Both the position numbers and the translations under genes were made by a program. 64,000 bases of DNA from Vibrio algarum (GTDB lineage: Bacteria; Pseudomonadota; Gammaproteobacteria; Enterobacterales; Vibrionaceae), in assembly GCF_028204155.1 (NCBI RefSeq), contig NZ_JAQLOI010000001.1, positions 186,001 to 250,000 on the forward strand, written 5' to 3'. Within the stretch, counting starts at the first letter, position 1; every line of letters begins with the position of its first letter. Shown here in pieces: positions 16,678 to 25,582 of this stretch. The notes under the pieces are model-generated. The model was not told where the DNA came from, did no database searches, and saw only the letters and a program-made list of their open reading frames with translations.

Positions 16678-16786
16678 TTGAGGCTTGAAGCTTGAGACTT
16701 GAGCACTCGCTTTGCTCGTTTCTAGGTTCTAGATTCTAGAAACGAACGCAGTGAGCGCTCCAGAAGCCGCAGGCGATCGCTTTTAA
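16678..16786 (+). repeat. Dispersed repeat copy at the edge of the polysaccharide locus
   Basis: GAGCACTCGCTTTGCTCG, TTTCTAGGTTCTAGATTC, TAGAAACGAACGCAGTGAGC, GCTCCAGAAGCCGCAGGCG, ATCGCTTTTAAA. It lies between the four-helix-bundle gene and the sugar transferase and touches the latter's stop codon. Confidence 0.85.
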
Positions 16787-17331
16787 ACCACTCTATCGCC
16801 AGATCCTTTACCTGTTACCGTTTGAATAATGTAAGTAAAATAATTAACTAGCGTTAAAGAATGAATCATTTTTTCATCCCATATCGCAAGCTTTTCTGGG
16901 GTAGACATATCTATTTCATTCACTTGTGCTAACCCTGTGATTCCGGGGCGAACGTCAAAAACTCCTCTTTTCTCTCTTTCGCTAATTAACTCTTCTTGGT
17001 TGTACAGGCAAGGCCGTGGACCCACTAAGCTCATCTCCCCTTTTAACACGTTTATCAACTGAGGAAGTTCATCAAGTTTGGTTTTACGTAAAAACGAACC
17101 CAGCTTGGTAACCGAGCTGCTATTGGCTAAATGGGTTGCAACCGAGGCCGTGTTAACACCCATGGTTCTAAATTTTATTAACGTAAACGGCTTCTGTTTT
17201 CGACCTACCCTCTCCTGCATAAAGATAGGAGAGCCCGTATCAAAGTACCCTAAAATAGTCACAATAATTAGTACCGGCCAAAGAAACAGTAGGCCAAAGA
17301 AAGAAAAAATCAGATCTAAAAATCGAAGCAT
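16783..17331 (-). CDS. Initiating sugar-phosphate transferase (PglC/WcaJ-type, short form)
   Basis: A 182-residue membrane enzyme of the bacterial sugar transferase family. One N-terminal hydrophobic hairpin is followed by ERVGRKQKPFTLIKFRTM, TKLDELPQLINVLKGEMSLV, GPRPCL and RPGITGLAQVN. It transfers a sugar 1-phosphate from a UDP-sugar to undecaprenyl phosphate at the inner face of the inner membrane. The short size without the WcaJ N-terminal module matches PglC and the QuiNAc-1-P transferases. A 4-keto reductase lies 210 bp upstream and a WbpM homologue at 21046, so UDP-QuiNAc or UDP-FucNAc is the likely donor. Confidence 0.88.
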   Translation of the reverse strand: MLRFLDLIFSFFGLLFLWPVLIIVTILGYFDTGSPIFMQERVGRKQKPFTLIKFRTMGVNTASVATHLANSSSVTKLGSFLRKTKLDELPQLINVLKGEMSLVGPRPCLYNQEELISEREKRGVFDVRPGITGLAQVNEIDMSTPEKLAIWDEKMIHSLTLVNYFTYIIQTVTGKGSGDRVV

Positions 17332-17541
17332 TAGTAATCCATTATGTGTGAGTCTGTGGTGATTTTAATTGTTTTATTTTCTGTGCAAAGTCATTTATTG
17401 AAAAAGTGCTTTATTGATACGTGATAAACACAACCGCAAGAAACTAACGTCTATCAAATTGGTGGCGGTCTAACCCCAAATTCTAGATTCCCGTTTTACC
17501 AGAAGAGACGAGGGGGCGGGTGAGCACTAACCGAACCGCAT

Positions 17542-18522
17542 TCACTTCTTTTTCTGCATATAGTGATCTACCGTTCGCTGTATTCCTTCATCTACATTAA
17601 AAGGCGGTTCCCATTCCAATCTGCTTTTTGTTTCTTGGATATCTAACTGTAAATTCCCACATAGGCGTTGAGCTACCTCAGATTTACCCACAATTTTAGC
17701 CGCCAGCTTTAACCAAGCCGGAGGAATAGGAAGTAAAAAGTAACGCCTTTTCTTCATCGCTTTGGCGATAGATTTCAGCATATAACTGATAGACACATCA
17801 TGATCGTCAGAAACAAGGAGCGTGCGACCCGCTACTTTGGGATGTACACAAGAGAGTAAAATCAGATCCACGAGGTTATCCAAATAAACCATGCTGCGTT
17901 TGTTGTCGATAGCGCCAAGAGGAAGCGGCAAACCTTTAGCAACAATATTCATCATAGAAAGAAAGTTGGCTTGGACATTGGGGCCATAAACCAAGGGTGG
18001 TCGTATAATTACCACTTCTAAACCAGTTTCTTGCGCTATTTTTTGCAAACCGACTTCTGCATCGTATTTACTAAGGCCGTAAGGGTCTGTGGGTTTATTG
18101 GTTAAATCCGGTTTAAAAGATTCACCTGGTATTGTCGCTTCGCCGTTTACCTTAATTGAACTAAGAAAAACGAACCGTTTAACACCCGATTGCGCTGCTT
18201 GCTTTGCTAAATGTAACGTACCAAGTGTATTCACTTCATGATATGCGGATTTTGCCTCTGCTTCGGATTCGTTCATTTGGTGAACGCGAGCTGCACAGTG
18301 AACAACGCAATCAACCCCATTAAAAGCGCCTTCCCACTGTGTGTTTGATGAGATATCGGTTATCTGAAAAGATTCGGAGTTCTCTGCTGATTTTCTTGAA
18401 GATGTTTTATCATTCTGAGAAGACAAGCGCTTAACCTCAACACACTTCCAGCCTTGCTTCAGCGCTATCTGAACCAACCGAGAACCCACAAAACCTGTAC
18501 TACCTGTAATAAGAACTTTCAA
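17542..18522 (-). CDS. NAD-dependent epimerase/dehydratase, WbpV-like UDP-4-keto-6-deoxy-HexNAc reductase
   Basis: A 326-residue extended short-chain dehydrogenase with the cofactor motif GSTGFVGSR, the SSIKVNGEATIPGE active-site strand and the catalytic YGLSKYDAE. The typical context (WbpM partner plus a small sugar transferase) points to the reductase that turns UDP-4-keto-6-deoxy-GlcNAc into UDP-QuiNAc or UDP-FucNAc. Product stereochemistry cannot be decided from sequence. It is probably co-transcribed with the sugar transferase downstream. Confidence 0.8.
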   Translation of the reverse strand: MKVLITGSTGFVGSRLVQIALKQGWKCVEVKRLSSQNDKTSSRKSAENSESFQITDISSNTQWEGAFNGVDCVVHCAARVHQMNESEAEAKSAYHEVNTLGTLHLAKQAAQSGVKRFVFLSSIKVNGEATIPGESFKPDLTNKPTDPYGLSKYDAEVGLQKIAQETGLEVVIIRPPLVYGPNVQANFLSMMNIVAKGLPLPLGAIDNKRSMVYLDNLVDLILLSCVHPKVAGRTLLVSDDHDVSISYMLKSIAKAMKKRRYFLLPIPPAWLKLAAKIVGKSEVAQRLCGNLQLDIQETKSRLEWEPPFNVDEGIQRTVDHYMQKKK

Positions 18523-18598
18523 TTCATACCCTGCTTATAATTAAATCAAAATAAAAATCTTACTTAGTCATTCCTACCCCCTCGTCATTCCCTCATCT

Positions 18599-18689
18599 CT
18601 TCGTCATTCCCTCGAAGGAGGGAATCTGGACTTAGTTCCCCACCTTCGTGGGGATGACGCAGGTTTCGTGGAAATAACGTCGGTTTCGT
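18599..18689. repeat. Palindromic repeat, copy 1
   Basis: The unit begins CTTCGTCATTCCCTCGAAGG and contains two hairpins: ATTCCCTC-GAAG-GAGGGAAT and TCCCCACCTTCGTGGGGA. It then has CAGGTTTCGTG and AATAACGTCGG tails. It resembles the widespread CGTCATTCCC...GGGAATC intergenic elements. The copy at 18810 is almost identical. Confidence 0.75.
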
Positions 18690-18809
18690 GACAATAACGT
18701 CGGTTTCGTAAGTATATCGCCGATTTCATGCGTATAACGCCACCAATTCCATCCCTCGTCATTCTCACACGCTTCGTCACTTCCTCACCTCTTCGTCACT
18801 CCCTGACCC

Positions 18810-18900
18810 CTTCGTCATTCCCTCGAAGGAGGGAATCTGGACTTAGTTCCCCTCCTTCGTGGGGATGACGCAGGTTTCGTGAAAATAACGTCGGCTTCGT
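18810..18900. repeat. Palindromic repeat, copy 2
   Basis: This is a second, nearly identical 91-bp copy, offset 211 bp from copy 1. The tails CGTCGGTTTCGT recur several times between and after the copies. The 780-bp gap between the reductase gene and manC is otherwise non-coding. Confidence 0.75.
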
Positions 18901-19057
18901 AGAGATGTCATCTATTCCCCACGTATCACGCCATCATTTGTAAAAATAATAGTGTATTAATAGGGACAATAACTCCCATCTATACATAGAACGAGAAAAC
19001 AAAACTATACCACCTAAGCCGAACCAATGTCGCCTGTAGCATTCGGTAACGCAATTG

Positions 19058-19177
19058 TCGTACAACCTCTAGCTATAAAACCTCAAGCGGATTACAATAC
19101 GGCCGATAACTATAAATTAACATACTATCCTTAGATTATAGGTATTTACACCTATTCTTCGATGATTAAAGACCAAC
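19058..19177 (+). repeat. Relic of the wbpM-like leader and 5' end, upstream of manC
   Basis: TCGTACAACCTCTAGCTATA, CCTCAAGCG, ATTACAATACGGCCGATAAC and TATAAA recur at 20961. Weaker similarity continues through the start of the WbpM-like gene (TTTACACCTATTC against TTTACCCCTATTC, then GATTAAAGACCAAC against TTAAATGCCAAC). This is therefore a decayed copy of the leader and first codons of that gene, left when manC was placed between the copies. Confidence 0.7.
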
Positions 19178-19304
19178 AAAAGTCAAAAGATATCTTATGC
19201 GATAAGATACACATAATTTGATGAAATATTTCACGAACCTCTATTTGTGGCTTATCTTCATCAAGAGTCGTTAGGCACATATAAGACGAGTATAAAAGTG
19301 AGGA

Positions 19305-20729
19305 ATGATGAAAAGTGATATTTTACCTGTAGTAATGGCAGGGGGATCAGGTACACGACTTTGGCCTATGTCTAGAACTCACTTTCCAAAACAATTCTTG
19401 ACCTTAACGAACACACTAAGCATGCTGCAAAACACTTTGCAACGGCTAGAAGAGATCAACCATCTACCCGCCTGTTTTATCTGTAATGAAGAGCATCGAT
19501 TTTTAGTCGCAGAGCAAATTCAAGCCTACTCAAGTACACATAGTGGCATCATCCTTGAACCTGAAGGGCGCAATACGGCTCCTGCTATAGCGTTAGCGGC
19601 GCTAAAGTCAGTAGAACAAGGTAACGATCCCATATTGTTAGTACTTGCAGCCGACCACGTAATTAAAGATAAAGAAGCATTTTGCAAGGCTGTAATTGAC
19701 GCTCAAGTGTTCGCCAAAAATGGTAAATTAGTCACTTTTGGAATACTTCCTACTACCCCCGAAACTGGTTATGGCTATATAAAAAGAGGTGAATCAACCG
19801 ACACATCTCAAATAGCTTATTTAGTTGACTCATTTATCGAAAAACCAGATACATATACTGCACAAGCTTATTTAGATGATGGCCGTTACTACTGGAACAG
19901 TGGGACGTTTATGTTTAAAGCATCTCGCTACCTAGAAGAATTAGGCAAGTTTAGACCCGATATTTTAGCTGCTGTTAAAGAATCTCTTGATGTCGCAGTT
20001 AGTGATCTAGATTTTATTCGTATACCCCCAGAACCGTTTAGTTTATGCCCTGCAGATTCTATCGATTATGCAGTAATGGAAAATACCTCGGATGCAGTCG
20101 TGGTACCGATGAATGTAGGATGGAGTGACGTAGGCTCTTGGTCCTCTCTGTGGGAACTCAGTGACAAAGACAAAAATGGAAACGTCACTCAAGGCGATAC
20201 GATTAACATAGATACAGTTAACAGTTACGTGACCGCTCCAGAACGCCTTATTGCGACTGTTGGGGTTAAAGACCTGGTTATTGTTGACACAAAAGATGCA
20301 TTGTTAGTTGCGCATATAGATAAAGTTCAAGACATCAAGAATATAGTAGGTGAGTTAAAGAAGCAAAACCGAACAGAATTTTTACAACATCGACAAGTCT
20401 ATCGCCCATGGGGCCATCATGATCATATCGCTGAAGGGCAACGGTATCATGTTAAAAAAGTATTTGTATACCCTGGTGAAAAGACCGCAATGCAGGTTCA
20501 TTACCATCGTGCAGAGCACTGGATTGTGGTTTCAGGAACAGCGAAAATTTATCGAGATGATGAGACCTATACCATCACCGAAAATGAATCTACGTACATT
20601 GCAGTAGGCGTTAAACACTGTTTTGAAAACCCAGGAAAAACACCTCTTGAAATCATAGAAGTGAGAACAGGCAGCTATTTGGAAGAAGACGACATTGTAC
20701 GTATTGGCTCCTCTGGTGAGGGGTACTAA
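19305..20729 (+). CDS. manC: Mannose-1-phosphate guanylyltransferase / mannose-6-phosphate isomerase
   Basis: A bifunctional 474-residue enzyme giving GDP-mannose. The N-terminal nucleotidyltransferase has VMAGGSGTRLWPMSR, the FIEKPD and NVGWSDVGSW motifs. The C-terminal type-II isomerase domain (about residues 350-474) has RPWG, then HYHRAEHWIVVSGTA. Two adjacent ATGs (19305, 19308) follow GTGAGGA. No GDP-mannose dehydratase is seen in the window, so mannose itself is probably incorporated, using manB at 8679. Confidence 0.96.
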   Translation: MMKSDILPVVMAGGSGTRLWPMSRTHFPKQFLTLTNTLSMLQNTLQRLEEINHLPACFICNEEHRFLVAEQIQAYSSTHSGIILEPEGRNTAPAIALAALKSVEQGNDPILLVLAADHVIKDKEAFCKAVIDAQVFAKNGKLVTFGILPTTPETGYGYIKRGESTDTSQIAYLVDSFIEKPDTYTAQAYLDDGRYYWNSGTFMFKASRYLEELGKFRPDILAAVKESLDVAVSDLDFIRIPPEPFSLCPADSIDYAVMENTSDAVVVPMNVGWSDVGSWSSLWELSDKDKNGNVTQGDTINIDTVNSYVTAPERLIATVGVKDLVIVDTKDALLVAHIDKVQDIKNIVGELKKQNRTEFLQHRQVYRPWGHHDHIAEGQRYHVKKVFVYPGEKTAMQVHYHRAEHWIVVSGTAKIYRDDETYTITENESTYIAVGVKHCFENPGKTPLEIIEVRTGSYLEEDDIVRIGSSGEGY

Positions 20730-21045
20730 CTTTTTAAAACCTACGATTCACACTGATATTAAAATAGTGAAATAACAAAGTACATTACTAAATACTTAAA
20801 AAAGTAGGTAACAATTGGAGCAAACTTGCTAGTGTCGCATTGTGGCCAAGTACCTGAAATTGGCATTATTGGTTATTGCCCTAGGCTCAAGAAGACGGAA
20901 CTGTAACATCGTGCTTAATCCTATGTTGCGCTCAGGTCGCAGGTGGTGGGATATCATTTATCGTACAACCTCTAGCTATAAACCCTCAAGCGCATTACAA
21001 TACGGCCGATAACTATAAAAGTAACAAACAAACCTTAGGCTTTAG
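20730..21045 (+). promoter_or_regulatory. manC to WbpM-like gap with leader repeat (copy 2, 20961-21082)
   Basis: The right part carries the TCGTACAACCTCTAGCTATA leader also present before manC (19058). It is the original leader of the WbpM-like gene, with the start codon inside the repeated stretch. No clear promoter boxes or terminator are seen in the rest. Confidence 0.5.
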
Positions 21046-22917
21046 ATGTTTACCCCTATTCAACGATTATTAAATGCCAACCGTAGTAATAAAAGAATCA
21101 TAAGCATTATTTATGACTGCTTTGCTATAGTGCTGTCTCTTTACATGGCCATTGCCGTCAGGTTAGGCGTGTACAGCTTTGCTGTCGATATCGATGAAGT
21201 CTTAAGCTTACTCATTACATTAGCTGTTACTATTTTCTGCTTCATTAAGCTTGGCATGTACAGGGCCATTTTGCGTTACATGACCTTTCCTGCCCTTGGA
21301 AATATTTTTGTCTCCGTTATTATTTCAGCGCTGACGTTAGCGCTTAGCAGCTATTTTTTTAAATCATTTATTCCAAGAAGTGTCCCTTTTATTTATGCAG
21401 GTTTAGCTGTTATTACCTTGGGTGGGCCAAGGGTGTTTATTCGTAGCGTTTACTATCATTATTATAAAAGACAAAAACCTAATGTGTTTATTTATGGAGC
21501 AGGCGCTACTGGTCGAGAACTGACTTACGCATTAATTCAAGGTGACGAATATCACCCTGTTGTTATTCTTGATGATGATAAACGCAAATCAGGCGAAATA
21601 ATGTACGGCATTCGAATTCACCATAGTGACGAATTTGAAAAGCTACAGGCTTTATATGAACCAGTAAAACTGTTGCTCGCTATTAACAATATAAACAACA
21701 AAGAGCGATTAGACTTAGTTGAAAAACTCTCTAGCTTACCAATTGAGATTCAATCGGTTCCGTCGGTAGAAGATATCGCAACAGGAAAAGCAAACCTGAC
21801 GGATGTACGAGACCTCGATGTGTCCGATTTACTTGGTCGAGCACCAGTAGAACCAGTAAAAGAATTACTAGCAAAAAATATTACGGGTAAAAATGTAATG
21901 GTAACCGGTGCCGGTGGTTCTATAGGTTCTGAGCTATGCCGTCAGATTTTAAGACAAAACCCTAAGACTTTGGTTCTTTTAGAGTTGAATGAATACAACC
22001 TATATAAAATTGACCAGGAACTAGAAGCCGCAAGAATCAACTTAAACCTTGATACAAAGATTATCCCTGCATTAGGTACGGTTCAACGACAAAACCGTGT
22101 CCAAAACCTTATGGAAGCCTACAGCATTGAAACGGTATACCATACCGCTGCGTATAAACATGTGCCGTTGGTCGAAAGCAATATTGTAGAAGGCATTCGT
22201 AATAACGTATTTGGTACCTTAGCAGCGGCTCAGGCAGCCATTGAAGCGGGCGTAAAAGATTTCACACTGATTTCTACCGATAAAGCAGTTCGTCCAACCA
22301 ACATTATGGGTGCAAGTAAACGCATGGCCGAGCTGGTGTTGCAAGCCCTTGCCAGTAAAGAAACCGAAACAACCTTTACTATGGTGCGATTTGGCAATGT
22401 ACTTGGATCTTCTGGCTCTGTTGTGCCTCTTTTTAAGCAGCAGATAAAGGATGGCGGCCCTGTCACCGTCACTCACCCTGATATCATCCGTTATTTTATG
22501 TTAATACCAGAAGCAGCCCAGCTTGTAATACAAGCAGGCGCAATGGGGAATAACGGGCAGGTATTTGTACTAGATATGGGTGAGCCTGTTAAAATCCTGG
22601 ACTTAGCGAAACGTATGATTCATTTAATGGGTATGAAAGAGTATGTGGAAGGCTCAGCAGAAGAAGGGGACATCGCGATAAAGTTTGTTGGGTTGCGCCC
22701 TGGAGAAAAACTTTACGAAGAGCTGTTAATTGGCGATAACGTAGCAGGAACCGGCCATAAAAAAATAATGACCGCTGATGAAGAAAAATTAAGTTGGGAT
22801 GAAATGGATATTTTAATTCATCAACTAGATACCTGCTGCCATGAATTCGATATTGAGTGTATCAAAAGAATATTATTAGAAGCGCCAACTGGCTACGCAC
22901 CGACAGAAGAGCATTAA
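21046..22917 (+). CDS. UDP-GlcNAc 4,6-dehydratase, membrane-bound WbpM/CapD type
   Basis: Converts UDP-GlcNAc to UDP-4-keto-6-deoxy-GlcNAc at the inner membrane. The 623-residue protein has four N-terminal transmembrane helices (about residues 15-125), a first Rossmann domain (YGAGATGREL) and a C-terminal dehydratase domain with VTGAGGSIGSELCRQI. Its catalytic region is STDKAVRPTNIMGASKRMAE, where Met replaces the usual Tyr as in long-form dehydratases. It feeds the WbpV-like reductase and supplies the first sugar of the glycan. It is followed immediately by two glycosyltransferases. Confidence 0.93.
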   Translation: MFTPIQRLLNANRSNKRIISIIYDCFAIVLSLYMAIAVRLGVYSFAVDIDEVLSLLITLAVTIFCFIKLGMYRAILRYMTFPALGNIFVSVIISALTLALSSYFFKSFIPRSVPFIYAGLAVITLGGPRVFIRSVYYHYYKRQKPNVFIYGAGATGRELTYALIQGDEYHPVVILDDDKRKSGEIMYGIRIHHSDEFEKLQALYEPVKLLLAINNINNKERLDLVEKLSSLPIEIQSVPSVEDIATGKANLTDVRDLDVSDLLGRAPVEPVKELLAKNITGKNVMVTGAGGSIGSELCRQILRQNPKTLVLLELNEYNLYKIDQELEAARINLNLDTKIIPALGTVQRQNRVQNLMEAYSIETVYHTAAYKHVPLVESNIVEGIRNNVFGTLAAAQAAIEAGVKDFTLISTDKAVRPTNIMGASKRMAELVLQALASKETETTFTMVRFGNVLGSSGSVVPLFKQQIKDGGPVTVTHPDIIRYFMLIPEAAQLVIQAGAMGNNGQVFVLDMGEPVKILDLAKRMIHLMGMKEYVEGSAEEGDIAIKFVGLRPGEKLYEELLIGDNVAGTGHKKIMTADEEKLSWDEMDILIHQLDTCCHEFDIECIKRILLEAPTGYAPTEEH

Positions 22918-24032
22918 ATGAAAGTACTGCATGTATACAGAACTTGTTATCCCGAAACCAAAGGTGGTGTGGAACAGGTAATTCGTTACATAACGAAAGG
23001 CTGCCAAGGATCTGGAGTAGAGTCGAAAATTTTGGCTCTCTCAGATACTGAAAATAAAAAATTCATCCATGAAAACACTGAAGTTATTTTAACAAAGAAA
23101 ATTTTTGAATTGGCATCAAATAGTTTTTCACTAGGTATGTTTATTGAGTTCTATAAATTATCTAACTGGGCTGACATCATTCACTATCACTATCCTTGGC
23201 CTTCTGGCGATCTTCTAAGCATATTAAATTATTCTAAGCCAACCGTGATCACATATCATTCTGATATAATAAAGCAAAAGTTTCTCAAAAGAATCTACTT
23301 CCCTTTAGAACAATTTTTCTTGAGTAAAGCAAGTGTTATCGTAGCTACATCCCCTCAATACGCAGCTTCTAGTAAAACCTTAATAAAATTCAATAAAAAA
23401 GTTGAAGTTATTCCTCTTGCCATAGATCCGGAAGACTATAAACACACGAATGATGCTTTAGACACAGAGATGAAAAATAGATATGGCACTAACTTTTTTT
23501 ATTTGTTGGTGTATTAAGGTACTATAAAGGGCTTAAATATCTTATTGAGGCAGCACGAACTGTAGATCACAAAATTGTAATTTCAGGCGACGGTCCATTA
23601 AGAGAAGAACTTAAATCTCTAATTTTTAAATATAATTTAAAAAACGTCATATTGACTGGTTTTATCTCAGAAGATGAAAAAAAGGCACTTTTGAGACTTT
23701 GCAAAGCATTTGTATTTCCTTCTCAGTATCGTTCTGAAGCATTTGGCGTTTCATTATTAGAGGCACAACTGTTTAAAAAACCGATAATAAGTTGTAATAT
23801 TGGTACCGGTTCTAGTTTTGTAAACATACATAATAAAACAGGAATCGTTGTCCCACCGAAGGATGTAAATTCATTAAGTTTAGCAATGAATCATCTAGCT
23901 AAAAATGACTCATTATGCCATCAGTTAGGCGAAAGTGGCTTTTCGAGATTTAGTGATATGTTTACTATAGAAAAACAGAGTAACTCATATGTTAAGTTAT
24001 ACAATGCACTTATAAACGGTAACAAAAATTGA
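22918..24032 (+). CDS. GT4 glycosyltransferase, frameshifted (one base missing at 23494-23500)
   Basis: The first frame (22918-23517) is the N-terminal Rossmann domain: LHVYRTCYPETKGGVEQVIR and the HYHYPWPSGD and ITYHSDI segments. The second (to 24032) continues without loss into GDGPLREEL and the GT4 donor-site motif SEAFGVSLLEAQ. The break is a run of seven T. With eight T the join reads NFFLFVGVLRYYKGL, a normal GT4 sequence. It is probably one intact gene of about 371 residues with a sequence error; slipped-strand switching is the alternative. Confidence 0.8.
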
Positions 24033-25113
24033 GAATAGCCATAGATGCCAGGCCTCTTAGCAGAGAACTAGCCGGAATCGGTCGATATACTTATAATGTC
24101 CTTAAAGAACTGTTTATTTTGGACAAAAAAAATACATACTATCTCTATACAGATTGTACGTTGAAGTTTGATTTTTCTACTTTCAAAAATGTGAACGTTA
24201 GAGAGGGTAATATTAATTCAACCATTGGAAGTGTAATATTTTCTCAATGTGTATTTCCATATTGGATTAAGAAAGATAACATAAATACATTTTGGTCTCC
24301 AAGGCATCATTTACCCTTAATTACATATTTGATGCCTAACATAAATAAAGTCGTTACTATCCATGATATTGTATGGAAGGTACATCCTGAAACGATGCCA
24401 AAATCAAGAGTAATACTTGAAAAACTACTATTTACACCAAGTTTGATTATTTCAGATAAAATCATATCCATATCAAAATTCACTAAAAATGAATTAGTTA
24501 GTAACTTTGACGTGCCAAAAAATAAAATATCAATTACACAACTAGCGAGTTTTATTGGTCCTTTGGGGCGAAGCAATATAGTTAATCAAGAAAAACTTAT
24601 TCTTTTTATAGGCACTTTAGAACCAAGAAAAAACCTTGAAAACTTATGTATTGCATTCAAAAAACTAATCGATATTGAAAAGTACTCAAATTATAAATTA
24701 GTGATTGTGGGTGGGAAAGGTTGGGGCAACCTTAATCTCAATGCCTTAATTGAAAAACTTTCCATAATAAAGAATGTGGAAATAAAAGGCTTTATAAGTG
24801 ACCAAGAATTAGTAGAACTTTACGCTTCATGTGAAGTGCTTACTATGCCATCAGTATATGAAGGTTTTGGACTGCCAGCTTTAGAAGCTTTATCGATGAA
24901 AAAAAGGCTGTTGTTGGGGAGAAGAGTGCTATATCAAGTATTAAAGGTGACAATGTTTTCATTACAAAAATAGACTCTGATAGTATTTTCAATACGCTAA
25001 CGAAGGCAATAGAAACACAACCGTCAGAATATGCACAGGTAGATTCAGACTGGTCATTGATAGCTAAATCAACGTTGAACATACTAATCTCAAATTCAAA
25101 AACTATAATTTAA
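24029..25113 (+). CDS. GT4 glycosyltransferase (mannosyl/rhamnosyl type), frameshifted at 24899-24905
   Basis: It starts at TTG 24029, overlapping the previous stop, with MRIAIDARPLSRELAGIGRY, the N terminus typical of WbdB-like GT4 enzymes. The donor domain has LFIGTLEPRKNLENL and SVYEGFGLPALEALSM. A run of seven A then shifts the frame. With eight A it continues KKKAVVGEKSAISSIKGDN to a stop at 25113, giving about 361 residues, the usual family length. The acceptor and sugar cannot be deduced; GDP-mannose and dTDP-rhamnose are both made here. Confidence 0.8.
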
Positions 25114-25582
25114 TTTTTTTATCCTTAACTCTGTCATAGCTAAGGATAAAAATATAGATAAGAACGTTATTTTATTGATTATTATGCATTAACGTTATTT
25201 AGTTAAACCTCAAAATTAAATAATCTTCATATCAGGAATCCTTTACAGGCATGTACATGATTTTTCCAGATAATTACGAGAAAATAGCGAAGATGTAAGT
25301 AACAAAAAAATATCAAATTTATATCGTAATCAAGAAGTTTCGCTATATAATCAATCTATGTGATTTTTTCAGAGCTAAAACCCTTATACTTCAAAGAAAA
25401 TAATTGTTGGTCAAAAACAGTGATAGTGGGAATACCAAGCGAGAATAACTATCTAATAGGAAAAAATAATAACACTTACTAAATCTAGTTAAAAACCTTA
25501 AGTTTAGCACCACTCCAGCAAGCTACTATCAAAACTAGTCGGATTAGTGTGTATCAATTAAAAAACGATGAAATCAAATTTT
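25114..25582. other. Non-coding gap between convergent operons, with a hairpin
   Basis: TTTATCCTTA (25118-25127) and TAAGGATAAA (25141-25150) form a 10-bp stem around 13 bases, just after the stop of the rightward operon. The flanking T and A runs are on the wrong sides for a standard terminator on either strand. The remaining 430 bp are AT-rich with no coding or RNA signal that I can recognise. Confidence 0.45.

Noticed and set aside
10074..16786. Integron cassette array, because toxin-antitoxin and small genes are lined up between repeats
   Set aside because: The repeats lack the attC layout (no RYYYAAC/GTTRRRY core pair in the right positions), their orientation and length vary, gene orientation is mixed, and there is no integrase.
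17440..17520. ops-like GGTGGCGGTCTAAC upstream of the sugar transferase
   Set aside because: Only GGCGGT matches, the GTAGCG half is absent, and it is on the strand opposite to the adjacent gene.
22918..24032. Deliberate phase-variable glycosyltransferase switched off by a T7 tract
   Set aside because: The same one-base loss occurs in twelve other genes, including core genes such as waaF and a non-homopolymer site near 57047, so a common technical cause is simpler.
25118..25150. Bidirectional terminator between the convergent operons
   Set aside because: The stem is good, but T and A runs lie on the wrong sides for U tracts on either strand; kept only as a hairpin in the gap entry.
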